49,963 nucleotides of DNA. Source: Ruminococcus sp. (GTDB taxonomy: Bacteria; Bacillota; Clostridia; Oscillospirales; Acutalibacteraceae). The number at the start of each line of letters is the position of its first letter. Positions within the stretch are counted from its first letter, which is position 1. Under the pieces are notes generated by a model, which had not been told where the DNA came from, ran no database searches, and saw only the letters and a program-made list of their open reading frames with translations. The stretch covers positions 1 to 49,963 of the forward strand of contig JAFNSO010000013.1 of assembly GCA_017384945.1 (NCBI GenBank), given 5' to 3'. The translations under genes were made by a program, and so were the position numbers. This document shows, in pieces, positions 1 through 6,996 of the stretch.

Positions 1-264
1 AATACAATAAGACCTGTTTCTGATTTAAGAAACAATTTCGCTGATATCTCAAGGACTGTTCACGAAACTTCGCAACCGGTTTTCCTTACAAAAAACGGTT
101 TTGGCGATATGGTCGTGCTGAGTATGGAAGCCTATGAAAATCTGCAATTTGAAAGCGAGGTATATTTTAAGCTTCAGGAAGCAGAAAAAGAAGCCGAGCT
201 TAATAACAAACGCTATTCCCCGAAAGAAGTTCTGAGTTCCATTAAAGGTGAACTTAATGTATAA
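1..264 (+). CDS. Phd/YefM-type antitoxin, 5' end cut by window
   Basis: Open reading frame in frame 1 from the window edge to TAA at 262-264, giving 87 visible residues. The visible start, IRPVSDLRNNFADISR, followed by PVFLTKNGFGDMVVLSMEAYE, is the typical N-terminal DNA-binding and dimerisation pattern of the Phd/YefM antitoxin family. The charged C-terminal tail is where such antitoxins wrap their toxin. Only the first few codons appear to be missing. The stop overlaps the start of the RelE-like gene by 8 bp, as expected for a co-translated toxin-antitoxin pair. By family knowledge the protein would neutralise the toxin and repress its own operon; the promoter lies outside the window. Confidence 0.88.
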   Translation, partial: NTIRPVSDLRNNFADISRTVHETSQPVFLTKNGFGDMVVLSMEAYENLQFESEVYFKLQEAEKEAELNNKRYSPKEVLSSIKGELNV

Positions 265-571
265 GGTTGTATTTCTGCCTGTCGCCAAACAGGATTTGCG
301 CGAGATTGCATTGTACATCAGTAATGAGTTATGTAATCCTACAGCAGCAGTTAATCTAGTTGATGAAATTGTAGAAGCCACAGAAAATCTTTCAACTTTC
401 CCCTACTCTCATCAGGTATATTATCCCATCAGATCATTGAAAAAGGAATACAGAAAATTTCCTATTAAGAATTATATGATATTTTATACCGTTGATGAAC
501 AGCAGAAAAACGTCACAGTAAGCCGTATAATTTACGCAAAACGCAACCTGAATTCTCAAATTACTGATTAA
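257..571 (+). CDS. RelE/ParE-family toxin
   Basis: Product of 104 residues starting MYKVVFLPVAKQDLREIALY, with the RelE/ParE fold signature: an N-terminal strand, a helix carrying A-x-x-D-L-x-x-I, then Y..R.....Y..F.I.NY.IFY and a final RIIYAKRN strand. I chose ATG at 257, overlapping the antitoxin stop, with an AAAGGTG Shine-Dalgarno 6-9 bases upstream; a GTG at 248 is in frame but has no better site. RelE members cleave mRNA on the ribosome and ParE members poison gyrase. The sequence alone does not settle which applies. A strong palindromic terminator follows directly. Confidence 0.88.
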   Translation: MYKVVFLPVAKQDLREIALYISNELCNPTAAVNLVDEIVEATENLSTFPYSHQVYYPIRSLKKEYRKFPIKNYMIFYTVDEQQKNVTVSRIIYAKRNLNSQITD

Positions 572-586
572 GCTTTTAGCAAAATA

Positions 587-610
587 GGGCTGTCGCGCGA
601 CAGCCCTTTG
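587..610. terminator. Bidirectional terminator between relE-like and fic-like genes
   Basis: Perfect 20-bp palindrome GGGCTGTCGCGCGACAGCCC at 587-606 followed by TTTG on plus and by A/T-rich sequence on minus. It sits between two convergent genes (stops at 571 and 613). Confidence 0.85.
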
Positions 611-612
611 TT

Positions 613-1521
613 CTATTCTATATCAAAAATTTTCATCAGTTTTTTAAAGGTATCCTGACCGTCAAGGCAGGTATCGATAAGATAGCCGGGTTCATTTTTC
701 CATTCAGAGAGACCTCTGTAATAGAAGAGTTTCTTTGAATCCTCGATTATAAACGGGATAATTGAGTGGCGTAAGCATTCCTTCAAAGCAATGAGCCTGC
801 CTACTCTGCCATTACCGTCCTGGAAAGGGTGAATACTCTCAAATTCATAATGAAATTCAATAATATCTCTTATTTCGATCTTGTCCTTGCTTTCATAGCT
901 TGATACAAGGTCTTTCATTTTTTGAGGAACATCTTTAGGCTTGGTTGTTTCGTGACCGCCTACAACATTGGCGCGCTGTTTGTAATCGCCTACAGCGAAC
1001 CATGATAGTGTTGAATCCTTTGTGCCCTGCTTCAAAATACGGTGCAGTTCCTTAATGTGCTGCTCTGTCAGAGGTTCCTCTGCAACATCAATTACATAAT
1101 CAATCGCTCTGAAATGATTGACAGTCTCGATAATATCATCAACGGGAATCCCCTCACCTATATCTACAGTATTGGTTTCAAAGATATATCTGGTCTGATC
1201 CTCGCTTAGCTTACTGCCCTCTATGTGATTTGAGTTGTAGGTCATCCTAACCTGCAACTCATGATAAAGACCGCCTGACATTTGTATGCTTTTTTCTTCC
1301 TGAAGCGTTCTGAGCAGAGGATTGTCCGCAACTGTTTTATATAAATCATCAACCTCGCAGGATAGATAATCAGTTATCTTTTGAAGCACATGATCAGCTA
1401 TCTTCTCTCCCCTATTCAGCTTTGCGATCGTTCTTGATGAAATGCCAAGCTCTTTTGTTAATGAGGATATCGTGATACCCTTTTCTTTTAGCTTGAGATA
1501 TAGATTTTCATAAGAAATCAT
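613..1521 (-). CDS. Fic/DOC-family protein with N-terminal HTH
   Basis: Product of 302 residues. Residues 1-60 resemble a Cro/CI-type helix-turn-helix (ISSLTKELGISSRTIAKLNRG). The Fic core motif HPFQDGNGRVGR at 231-242 is complete, with the catalytic His231 and the anion-binding and NTP-binding Gly/Arg residues. Upstream, S-N-H-I-E-G at 97-102 matches the inhibitory-helix motif [S/T]xxxE[G/N] of class II Fic proteins, in which the motif lies N-terminal to the core in the same chain. Fic enzymes usually AMPylate hydroxyl side chains of target proteins; the target here is unknown. A TATAAT promoter lies just upstream. The HTH suggests that it may bind DNA, possibly its own promoter. Confidence 0.88.
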   Translation of the reverse strand: MISYENLYLKLKEKGITISSLTKELGISSRTIAKLNRGEKIADHVLQKITDYLSCEVDDLYKTVADNPLLRTLQEEKSIQMSGGLYHELQVRMTYNSNHIEGSKLSEDQTRYIFETNTVDIGEGIPVDDIIETVNHFRAIDYVIDVAEEPLTEQHIKELHRILKQGTKDSTLSWFAVGDYKQRANVVGGHETTKPKDVPQKMKDLVSSYESKDKIEIRDIIEFHYEFESIHPFQDGNGRVGRLIALKECLRHSIIPFIIEDSKKLFYYRGLSEWKNEPGYLIDTCLDGQDTFKKLMKIFDIE

Positions 1522-1544
1522 ACAATCACCGTCTTTCTTTACTT

Positions 1545-1573
1545 ATTATACACCAAACTAAGCGAAAAGTAAA
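1545..1573 (-). promoter_or_regulatory. Predicted promoter of the fic-like gene
   Basis: On the minus strand TTTACT (1568-1573), a 17-nt spacer and TATAAT (1545-1550). The -35 box overlaps the first bases of the 288-bp direct repeat that starts at 1567. Confidence 0.55.
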
Positions 1574-1854
1574 GATTTTTAATGTTTTTAACTACTGTTT
1601 AAGTAGCATTCTCTGAGCAAAAAGCCCGCACGACTTACGACAACATTCTCAGGTTTGCGGATGATCCCGACGTCAAGGACGCGATTCGCTTTCTGCGTGA
1701 GCGCGAGGTAGTGCACTATCAACGCTTCGGCGAGAACCTGAGAATCCTCACCGACAAGCTTGACGAAAAGAACTTTTACGCCTTCAACCCGAGCTTTGAT
1801 AAAAATTGCTTTAAAAACCGGATGAAGAAGAAATAATTCTTATAAGAAACTAAA
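1567..1854 (+). repeat. 288-bp direct repeat, copy 1
   Basis: Matches 6475-6763 over its whole length. It holds about 36 bp of non-coding sequence, including the inverted repeat CTACT-GTTTA-AGTAG, then 77 codons of a manganese-catalase-like C-terminus, then a shared tail ending AATAATTCTTATAA. Both copies begin and end at equivalent points, so they are copies of each other rather than two independent truncations. The two copies bracket a 4.6-kb block. Confidence 0.85.
1603..1836 (+). pseudogene. Manganese-catalase (CotJC-like) C-terminal fragment, copy 1
   Basis: Open frame without a start codon, bounded upstream by TAA at 1600-1602 and ending with TAA at 1834-1836. The translation contains RFLREREVVHYQRFGENL and KNFYAFNPSFD, which resemble the C-terminus of manganese-containing catalases of the spore-coat CotJC group. 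Only about the last 77 residues of a protein normally near 190-200 residues remain, so the di-manganese site is incomplete. Compared with copy 2, I count 25 synonymous and 5 non-synonymous codon differences, so the pair diverged under protein-level selection. No ribosome binding site is visible. Confidence 0.72.
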
Positions 1855-1881
1855 CGCAGCTTCTGTTGCGACGATATTAAA

Positions 1882-1924
1882 AACACAAGCGCGGTTTCCG
1901 TTAATTCGGAGCCGCGCTTGTGTT
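1882..1924. terminator. Bidirectional hairpin terminator
   Basis: 13-bp perfect stem AACACAAGCGCGG (1882-1894) with CCGCGCTTGTGTT (1912-1924). It lies just downstream of the helicase gene (minus strand, stop at 1943) and after the catalase fragment. T-rich sequence lies on the minus-strand exit side. Confidence 0.8.
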
Positions 1925-1942
1925 ATAAAGAGTGTTGGAGTA

Positions 1943-4528
1943 TTACCATTCTTCAATGTCAAACTTTGTCATATTACCGTAAAGAAAGTGTTCACATTCC
2001 TCATAGTTTTTGAACCTGTGTTCTTTTTGTCTGAATTCTTTGTCGTGATAAGGGTAATCCCTGTGAAGAAGTTCATGATAAATTACAAATTTAACAATTT
2101 CTCTGCTTACACTTTCAGAGTTTAGAATGTTGTTGATTTCTATTCTGTTATCGTTAAAAAAGAAACGACCATAGAAAGTCCTGTAAGGCTTATCTGTCCA
2201 GCTGATTGATGAAATACCGTCATAACTGCCACCGAACATTTCATCAATAACTTCATCAACAAGCTCATCAAGATTATAGCATGGAGTACGGTCAAAGGGA
2301 ATCTCTTCTTCTGGGATTTCCTGCACTTTACTTCCGTAAACAGGCTGAGTTCCCTTGTAAATTTTTGCGTTTACAACCTTAGAGATATAATTGCGTATAT
2401 CTCCGTATAATTCTTCAGCCATAGAGTACTCATTGTACCTCTGCTCGGCAAGCTTGAAAATATCAAGATCAAGAGTATCTGCTTCCTCAGCTACACAGAC
2501 AGGGTCAATCTTCTTTCTGTCCGCAAACATATGGAGAATAGGTTTTTCTTCAAATCTTACCATATTGTCAATGAATATTCTAACATCATCCTCCGATGGT
2601 CTTACACTGTAATCAGGAAATAATTTCAATACTTTTGAATAATCAATTATCTCCCGGGAGGTTATTTGTCGGATATTCTTTTTGATATTCTTATATCCTC
2701 CGATTTGACTCTCAAAAACAAACAAAAAATAACTGTCTCCGTAGTTATCAATCAGCTCATACCAACCCACGGGAACAGAAATGATTTTGCTGTACCTGCT
2801 CTCGTTAATCGCCAGTGAGGAATATGCTTCTTTAAGTATTTTCCATGGGATATAAACTACATCGGTATTATTCGGAACATATTCTTTTTCGATAAACTCA
2901 GGTTCATCCTCGATCTCCCCAAAGTACCACTTAGGATTAAGCCATTTATTGAACACCGTCCATTTGTCGTGGAAATCAACTATGTTCAGGTTTTCAGTAC
3001 CGCCTGACTTCACGCCTCTCATTCCTCTGCCAATCATCTGCAAAAGCAGACCTTCGCTTTGGGTAGGTCGCGTCAGGAACACAGTTTCAATATCGGGCAC
3101 ATCACTGCCCTCGGTCATAATATTTACATTTACAAGCACGTCGAGTTCATTGTTTCTGAATCTCTCAATAACAAACTTGTTATCCTCTTTTCCCGAGTAA
3201 ATGCAACCACAGCGCACTTTGCGGCGTACTAACTCGTCACAAAGCAAACGGCAATGAGTTACGTTCATGGCAAATATCAGAGTTTTTCCGTATTTGTCGG
3301 CGTTGTTGAGATACTCGCCGAGTATCAGCTTGTTTCTAACTGCGGAATCTACGATTTTATTTACGACAGATTCGGGAAGGTTATGTCTTCTCCTTATATA
3401 CGCCGCCTCGTTCTCGTCAATCCGTGGCTCAAAATTTTCATTCGTCTTAATCTCTACCGGTTGAGGGTTTGAAAGTATGCCCATAGATATAAGTTTACTC
3501 AGAGAAATATTATAAACTATATTGTTGTCAAAAAGCTTCAACAAGGCGGCGCTGTCATTATCGTTTGCGCGAACAGGCGTAGCGGTCAGTCCGAGCAACT
3601 TAGTATTCTTGCGGTACTTAAACAGAGCGCGGATAGTTTTATGGTATGAAGGAGCAAGGGTATGGTGAGCTTCATCAACCACAATCATAAGCTTCCCCTT
3701 GGTTATTCTTCTGAGGTGTTCGGGGCTGCGGCAGATTGATTGAATACTGCAAACAATAACATTTGTGTCTTCGTCGACGGATTTAATGCTCTGATGCTCG
3801 GATGAAATACAACTGATTTTGTATTTCTTTATTTGTGGATTCTCAATTTTTGAAAGACCCGCGAATTTATCAAAGCATCTTGCCGCCTGATCAATCAGCA
3901 TATGACGGTGAGCAATCCAAAGAACTTTATATCCTCGGCTTATCATCTTTCTGATCAGAAAATACGAAGCAGTTCTGCTTTTGCCGCTTCCTGTCGGCAT
4001 AACCAGCATTCCGCGCTGCTTATCCTGAGTTATAAAATGCTCTTCGAGCGCGTCGACCGCGTCCTTTTGAAAATCATATAAATCTATATCCCCGGCAGGA
4101 GTATATTTCATATTTATCTGAACTGACCATCTGTATTTCAGGTACTCGGAATATACTAAATCTTTACAGCCGCCTATCTCCGACAATGCCAGACCGTATA
4201 GATTCAGAAGTTCATTTGTTGAGGGCAACACCTTAAGTTTATCAAACTTTTCCTTTTGATTTTTTCCTTCGATTTCAAGTATGGAAAATACATTCTCGAA
4301 AACTTGAGGATACGCGTCAAAAAGCGTGTTCTCTATTATCTCACGGTATTTTTTTACAAACTTCAGATTCGGAATATCGCTGATTTCGTTCATCGTATTC
4401 GAGTAGTCTTCTAAATCTCTGTATCCGTATTCAATCCGCACAGATGGATCAGTTACGGGAGAGTAAATTACCTGACGCATAAATTCAGTGCCTTTTTCGC
4501 CGAAATTATACCAATTAAATTTGCTCAT
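1943..4528 (-). CDS. DEAD/DEAH helicase fused to SprT/YgjP-like zinc metalloprotease
   Basis: Product of 861 residues. Residues 1-145 are an unrecognised N-terminal region. A superfamily 2 helicase core follows: Walker A MPTGSGKS (177-184), DEAH (285-288), motif III LTATP (314-318), and motif VI QMIGRGMRG (497-505). The C-terminal 60 residues carry HELLH at 818-822, with a third His at 828 and a following Phe. This HExxH-x5-H-x3-F pattern is typical of SprT and YgjP-type metalloproteases. The start overlaps the stop of the preceding 208-aa gene in an ATGA, with AGGAGG upstream, so the two are co-translated. A helicase joined to a DNA-protein-crosslink-type protease suggests action on protein-bound nucleic acid. 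A phage-defence role is only inference. It resembles type I restriction R-subunits in the motor, but no nuclease motif was seen. Confidence 0.8.
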   Translation of the reverse strand: MSKFNWYNFGEKGTEFMRQVIYSPVTDPSVRIEYGYRDLEDYSNTMNEISDIPNLKFVKKYREIIENTLFDAYPQVFENVFSILEIEGKNQKEKFDKLKVLPSTNELLNLYGLALSEIGGCKDLVYSEYLKYRWSVQINMKYTPAGDIDLYDFQKDAVDALEEHFITQDKQRGMLVMPTGSGKSRTASYFLIRKMISRGYKVLWIAHRHMLIDQAARCFDKFAGLSKIENPQIKKYKISCISSEHQSIKSVDEDTNVIVCSIQSICRSPEHLRRITKGKLMIVVDEAHHTLAPSYHKTIRALFKYRKNTKLLGLTATPVRANDNDSAALLKLFDNNIVYNISLSKLISMGILSNPQPVEIKTNENFEPRIDENEAAYIRRRHNLPESVVNKIVDSAVRNKLILGEYLNNADKYGKTLIFAMNVTHCRLLCDELVRRKVRCGCIYSGKEDNKFVIERFRNNELDVLVNVNIMTEGSDVPDIETVFLTRPTQSEGLLLQMIGRGMRGVKSGGTENLNIVDFHDKWTVFNKWLNPKWYFGEIEDEPEFIEKEYVPNNTDVVYIPWKILKEAYSSLAINESRYSKIISVPVGWYELIDNYGDSYFLFVFESQIGGYKNIKKNIRQITSREIIDYSKVLKLFPDYSVRPSEDDVRIFIDNMVRFEEKPILHMFADRKKIDPVCVAEEADTLDLDIFKLAEQRYNEYSMAEELYGDIRNYISKVVNAKIYKGTQPVYGSKVQEIPEEEIPFDRTPCYNLDELVDEVIDEMFGGSYDGISSISWTDKPYRTFYGRFFFNDNRIEINNILNSESVSREIVKFVIYHELLHRDYPYHDKEFRQKEHRFKNYEECEHFLYGNMTKFDIEEW

Positions 4529-5151
4529 TTTAAATCCTCCTCTGTCATAAGATTCTTGCCGTCATAGTTACCGATTTGAGACAAAATCCTGTCAATAAAC
4601 GTAGTCATCCTTGAGTCGTTGCCCGACGCGTACCAAACGTTAGCCCTTCCGAATCCAAAATTATATCCGTTGTGACCGCTTCGGGGAAAATCCCACTGAT
4701 AACGGAATCTCTCACTCTCGGGAAGAAGAACACAGTCCTCTGCCTCAGCGACAAAGTTGTACCCCTGCTCATATCCGTTTTGGAATACAACGCACTGTTG
4801 CTCTCTGTAAACAGTCGCGTTGTTGTACCAGCCTACAACTCTCGTACCGCCGCTGCGGCGTGATCTCGCGCACCATACAACCGTTACTCCGTCCGCGAAG
4901 TTTTCTTTTTCCAGTGCCTGACAGCCGATAATTTTTTCAATAGCAATCCGTCCGAAGTCAGAATTCGTCATCACAAAACCAAGCAAATAGTTTTTACCTT
5001 CTTTGTCGGTTACTATGTCAAAGTTATATGATTCGTGCGCGTCCTTTTGTTCTTTGACGTATTTGCCGCCATTCTCAGGTTCATCAACACCATTGATTAT
5101 TCCGCGGTAATACTTCATATACGCTATGTTGCAAAAAATTACAGGTCTCAT
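4525..5151 (-). CDS. Unidentified 208-aa partner of the helicase-protease
   Basis: I recognise no named family. The protein starts MRPVIFCNIAYMKYYRGI and has a conserved-looking centre with VVWCARSRRSGGTRVVGWYNNATVYRE, a strand-turn-strand pattern rich in Trp, Tyr and Arg. This is reminiscent of small PUA/EVE-like base-reader barrels, but that is inference only. There are no membrane segments or signal peptide. It is translated first in a two-gene operon: its TGA overlaps the helicase ATG by 4 bp. It has its own promoter at 5180-5208 and a strong AAGGAGG site. The tight coupling suggests that it supplies recognition or regulation for the helicase-protease. Confidence 0.75.
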   Translation of the reverse strand: MRPVIFCNIAYMKYYRGIINGVDEPENGGKYVKEQKDAHESYNFDIVTDKEGKNYLLGFVMTNSDFGRIAIEKIIGCQALEKENFADGVTVVWCARSRRSGGTRVVGWYNNATVYREQQCVVFQNGYEQGYNFVAEAEDCVLLPESERFRYQWDFPRSGHNGYNFGFGRANVWYASGNDSRMTTFIDRILSQIGNYDGKNLMTEEDLK

Positions 5152-5179
5152 TATAATGCCTCCTTTTTATTATGAGGCT

Positions 5180-5208
5180 ATTATAACATCGATATTTTTG
5201 CTTGTCCA
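5180..5208 (-). promoter_or_regulatory. Promoter of the 208-aa/helicase operon
   Basis: Minus strand: TGGACA (5203-5208), a 17-nt spacer and TATAAT (5180-5185), 29 bp upstream of the ATG at 5151. It lies just after the 156-aa gene, so the operon can be transcribed independently of it. Confidence 0.75.
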
Positions 5209-5225
5209 GAGATAAGTTTTCCCCT

Positions 5226-5696
5226 TTACATTTTTCTTTCTCTCATAGAGATTTTTTTGCCCGTACATTTTTCATAATCTTCTATAAAAGTGAAGATATC
5301 ATCTCCGTCACGAACAGCGTTTATAAAAATATGGTCGCTGTCGCTTCCCGAAAGGGGTCCTCCTTCCGAAAGAGCAAAAAGCTCCTCTGCTTCTTCCATG
5401 GTCAAGTGCATACCGATACAAAACTTATACAATAACTCCCTGGTTATCCTTGCTTTTTTCTGAAAAATCTTCTTAAAGCTGTCCCAACTCTGCTGACACT
5501 GCTCGCTTACATATTCCGCCGCTTTGTATCGGCTGCAATCATTTTCGACTTCGTATTTAATAATATAACCATTAAGCTTATTGGCAAGCTTGTTCCGTTT
5601 TTCGGCAAACTCCCTTATTTCCTCGTCCGTGACCTGATAGGATGCTCTTTTATCTTTAGCACGTTTTCCGTTACTATTTTTATTTTCCATATCCAT
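5226..5696 (-). CDS. Small acidic protein, possible HTH regulator
   Basis: Product of 156 residues. The first 20 residues are basic and charged. The rest looks all-helical, with LYKFCIGMHLTMEEAEELFAL followed by the DDIFTFIEDYEKCTGK region. This second half resembles the C-terminal part of small XRE-like proteins common in clostridia, whose DNA-binding capacity is uncertain. The start at 5696 has an AGGAGG 6 bases upstream. It lies directly upstream of, and in the same direction as, the 208-aa/helicase operon but is separated from it by that operon's promoter. A regulatory role is plausible but not shown. Confidence 0.6.
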   Translation of the reverse strand: MDMENKNSNGKRAKDKRASYQVTDEEIREFAEKRNKLANKLNGYIIKYEVENDCSRYKAAEYVSEQCQQSWDSFKKIFQKKARITRELLYKFCIGMHLTMEEAEELFALSEGGPLSGSDSDHIFINAVRDGDDIFTFIEDYEKCTGKKISMRERKM

Positions 5697-5940
5697 TTCA
5701 TCCTCCTAAAAATTCATTATGCTTATACGTAAATACATATTAACGCGTCTTAAATCTACATAAAACACTTTTTAATTTTATAACTAATTATAACATCTAC
5801 TAACAGCTATTTCAAACAGATTTTACCATTACTATATATTTATATGAAATCCTTGCTTAAATCTTCTATCCCCTGTTCATCTCGGCGGTAAGATAGAAAA
5901 TTCTTGTGTTTATTTGAATTTACAGGTGACATTATTCCGT

Positions 5941-6433
5941 ATGAATATCATCAAACGAAAAATTGATATACCTTATATTGACGGTCATCAGCCTGTAACA
6001 TTGAAATCGATGGGGAATATTCAAGAAATCGGAATAACGAATAGTAATAATCACAGCGCAACTATTATGCCTTTATCAAAGGATAAATTCATTGTTATTT
6101 CTACAGGAGAATTAAAACAAGTTGAACATCACGCAACGGACAGAACCGAAAATTTGCGTAATCTTGAAAAGTCTATGCGAGTTTTATCTGACTTGATAAA
6201 TGCTAATATCTCTCCCGAAAAAACTTATTTCTACCGCTTTATCACATTAACGTATAAAGAAAATATGCAAAATCCCGAACAGCTTTATATAGATTTCCGA
6301 AATTTTAACAAACGATTTAAAAGATTCATCGAAAAGCAAGGCTATAGCTATGAATATATTGTGACAATTGAAGCGTAGGAACGAGGAGCTTTTCACCTAT
6401 ATTGCATTTTTATTCTAATAAAAAAGCTCCTTA
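5941..6433 (+). pseudogene. Decayed rolling-circle replication initiator (Rep)
   Basis: The frame from ATG 5941 (a TTG at 5914 is also in frame) reads to an amber TAG at 6376-6378. The translated part contains TGELKQVEHH, RTENLRNLEKSMRVL and FITLTYKENMQNPEQLY, which match the N-terminal half of Rep proteins of the rolling-circle type found on small Bacillota plasmids and integrated elements. Past the amber codon the frame continues ERGAFHLYCIFIL, where functional relatives have a hydrophobic-flanked HUH metal motif (H-x-H). Here the second His is Tyr. After a further one-base shift NKKAP is readable and then the sequence ends. Nonsense codon, damaged HUH, frameshift and missing C-terminus together mark a relic. 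Confidence 0.78.
6384..6431. repeat. 10-bp inverted repeat at the end of the rep relic
   Basis: AGGAGCTTTT (6384-6393) and AAAAGCTCCT (6422-6431) form a perfect 10-bp stem with a 28-nt loop. It could be a weak hairpin terminator for the relic, or chance within A/T-rich decayed sequence. Confidence 0.45.
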
Positions 6434-6474
6434 AAATAACAATTCTTTACTCACAACAACTGATTTATGGAAAT

Positions 6475-6763
6475 AAGTAAAGATTTTAGAACATTTTTAC
6501 TACTGTTTAAGTAGCATTCTCTGAACAAAAAGCCCGCACAACCTACGACAACATTCTGCGCTTTGCGGATGATCCCGATGTCAAAGATGTTATCCGCTTC
6601 CTCAGAGAGCGCGAGGTGGTGCATTACCAGCGCTTCGGCGAGAACCTGCGTATCCTCACCGACAAGCTCGACAGCAAAAACTTCTACGCCTTTAACCCCG
6701 AGTTTGATAAAAAATGTTTTAAGAATCAGATGAAGAAGAAATAATTCTTATAAAGAACTAAAA
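6475..6763 (+). repeat. 288-bp direct repeat, copy 2
   Basis: Counterpart of 1567-1854, in the same orientation, with the same non-coding prefix and the same catalase-fragment tail. The 500-bp gap between the rep relic and the CAP gene contains this repeat, the hairpin at 6764-6789 and the promoter at 6937. Nothing else was seen there. Confidence 0.85.
6511..6744 (+). pseudogene. Manganese-catalase (CotJC-like) C-terminal fragment, copy 2
   Basis: Same extent as copy 1: in-frame TAA at 6508-6510, no start codon, stop TAA at 6742-6744. It contains REREVVHYQRFGENLRILTD and ends KNQMKKK. It keeps the reading frame intact and differs from copy 1 mainly at third codon positions. It is truncated relative to the enzyme and unlikely to be catalytic by itself. 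Confidence 0.72.
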
Positions 6764-6789
6764 CAGCGGAGACAGTTTTGCCTCCGCTG
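6764..6789. repeat. GGAGGCA-type hairpin, copy 1
   Basis: CAGCGGAG (6764-6771) pairs with CTCCGCTG (6782-6789) around a 10-nt loop. Closely related hairpins occur at 17866-17891 and 19608-19634. Here and at 19608 the hairpin follows a catalase-tail remnant. No clear T-run follows, so terminator function is uncertain. Confidence 0.65.
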
Positions 6790-6936
6790 AAATGATATTT
6801 ACCGTCTTTATATTTTTTGGATTGTCTGAATCGGCGTTTATTCTCACTCAAGCATTGTATTTTCCCCTAAAACAAATAGATTATATTATAACCAATATAA
6901 TAATTATCCCCCCTGCCCACAATTTTTTCCACTATA

Positions 6937-6965
6937 TTGACAAAGCTCAACCTAAAGTCTAAAAT
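6937..6965 (+). promoter_or_regulatory. Promoter of the CAP-domain gene
   Basis: TTGACA (6937-6942), a 17-nt spacer and TAAAAT (6960-6965), about 30 bp upstream of the start codon at 6997. Confidence 0.85.
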
Positions 6966-6996
6966 AAAAGTGAACAAATCATTACGGAGGCGCATC

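Noticed and set aside
1943-4528. Type I restriction HsdR subunit
   Set aside because: The motor resembles HsdR, but no N-terminal PD-(D/E)xK nuclease motif was seen and there is no HsdM or HsdS gene nearby.
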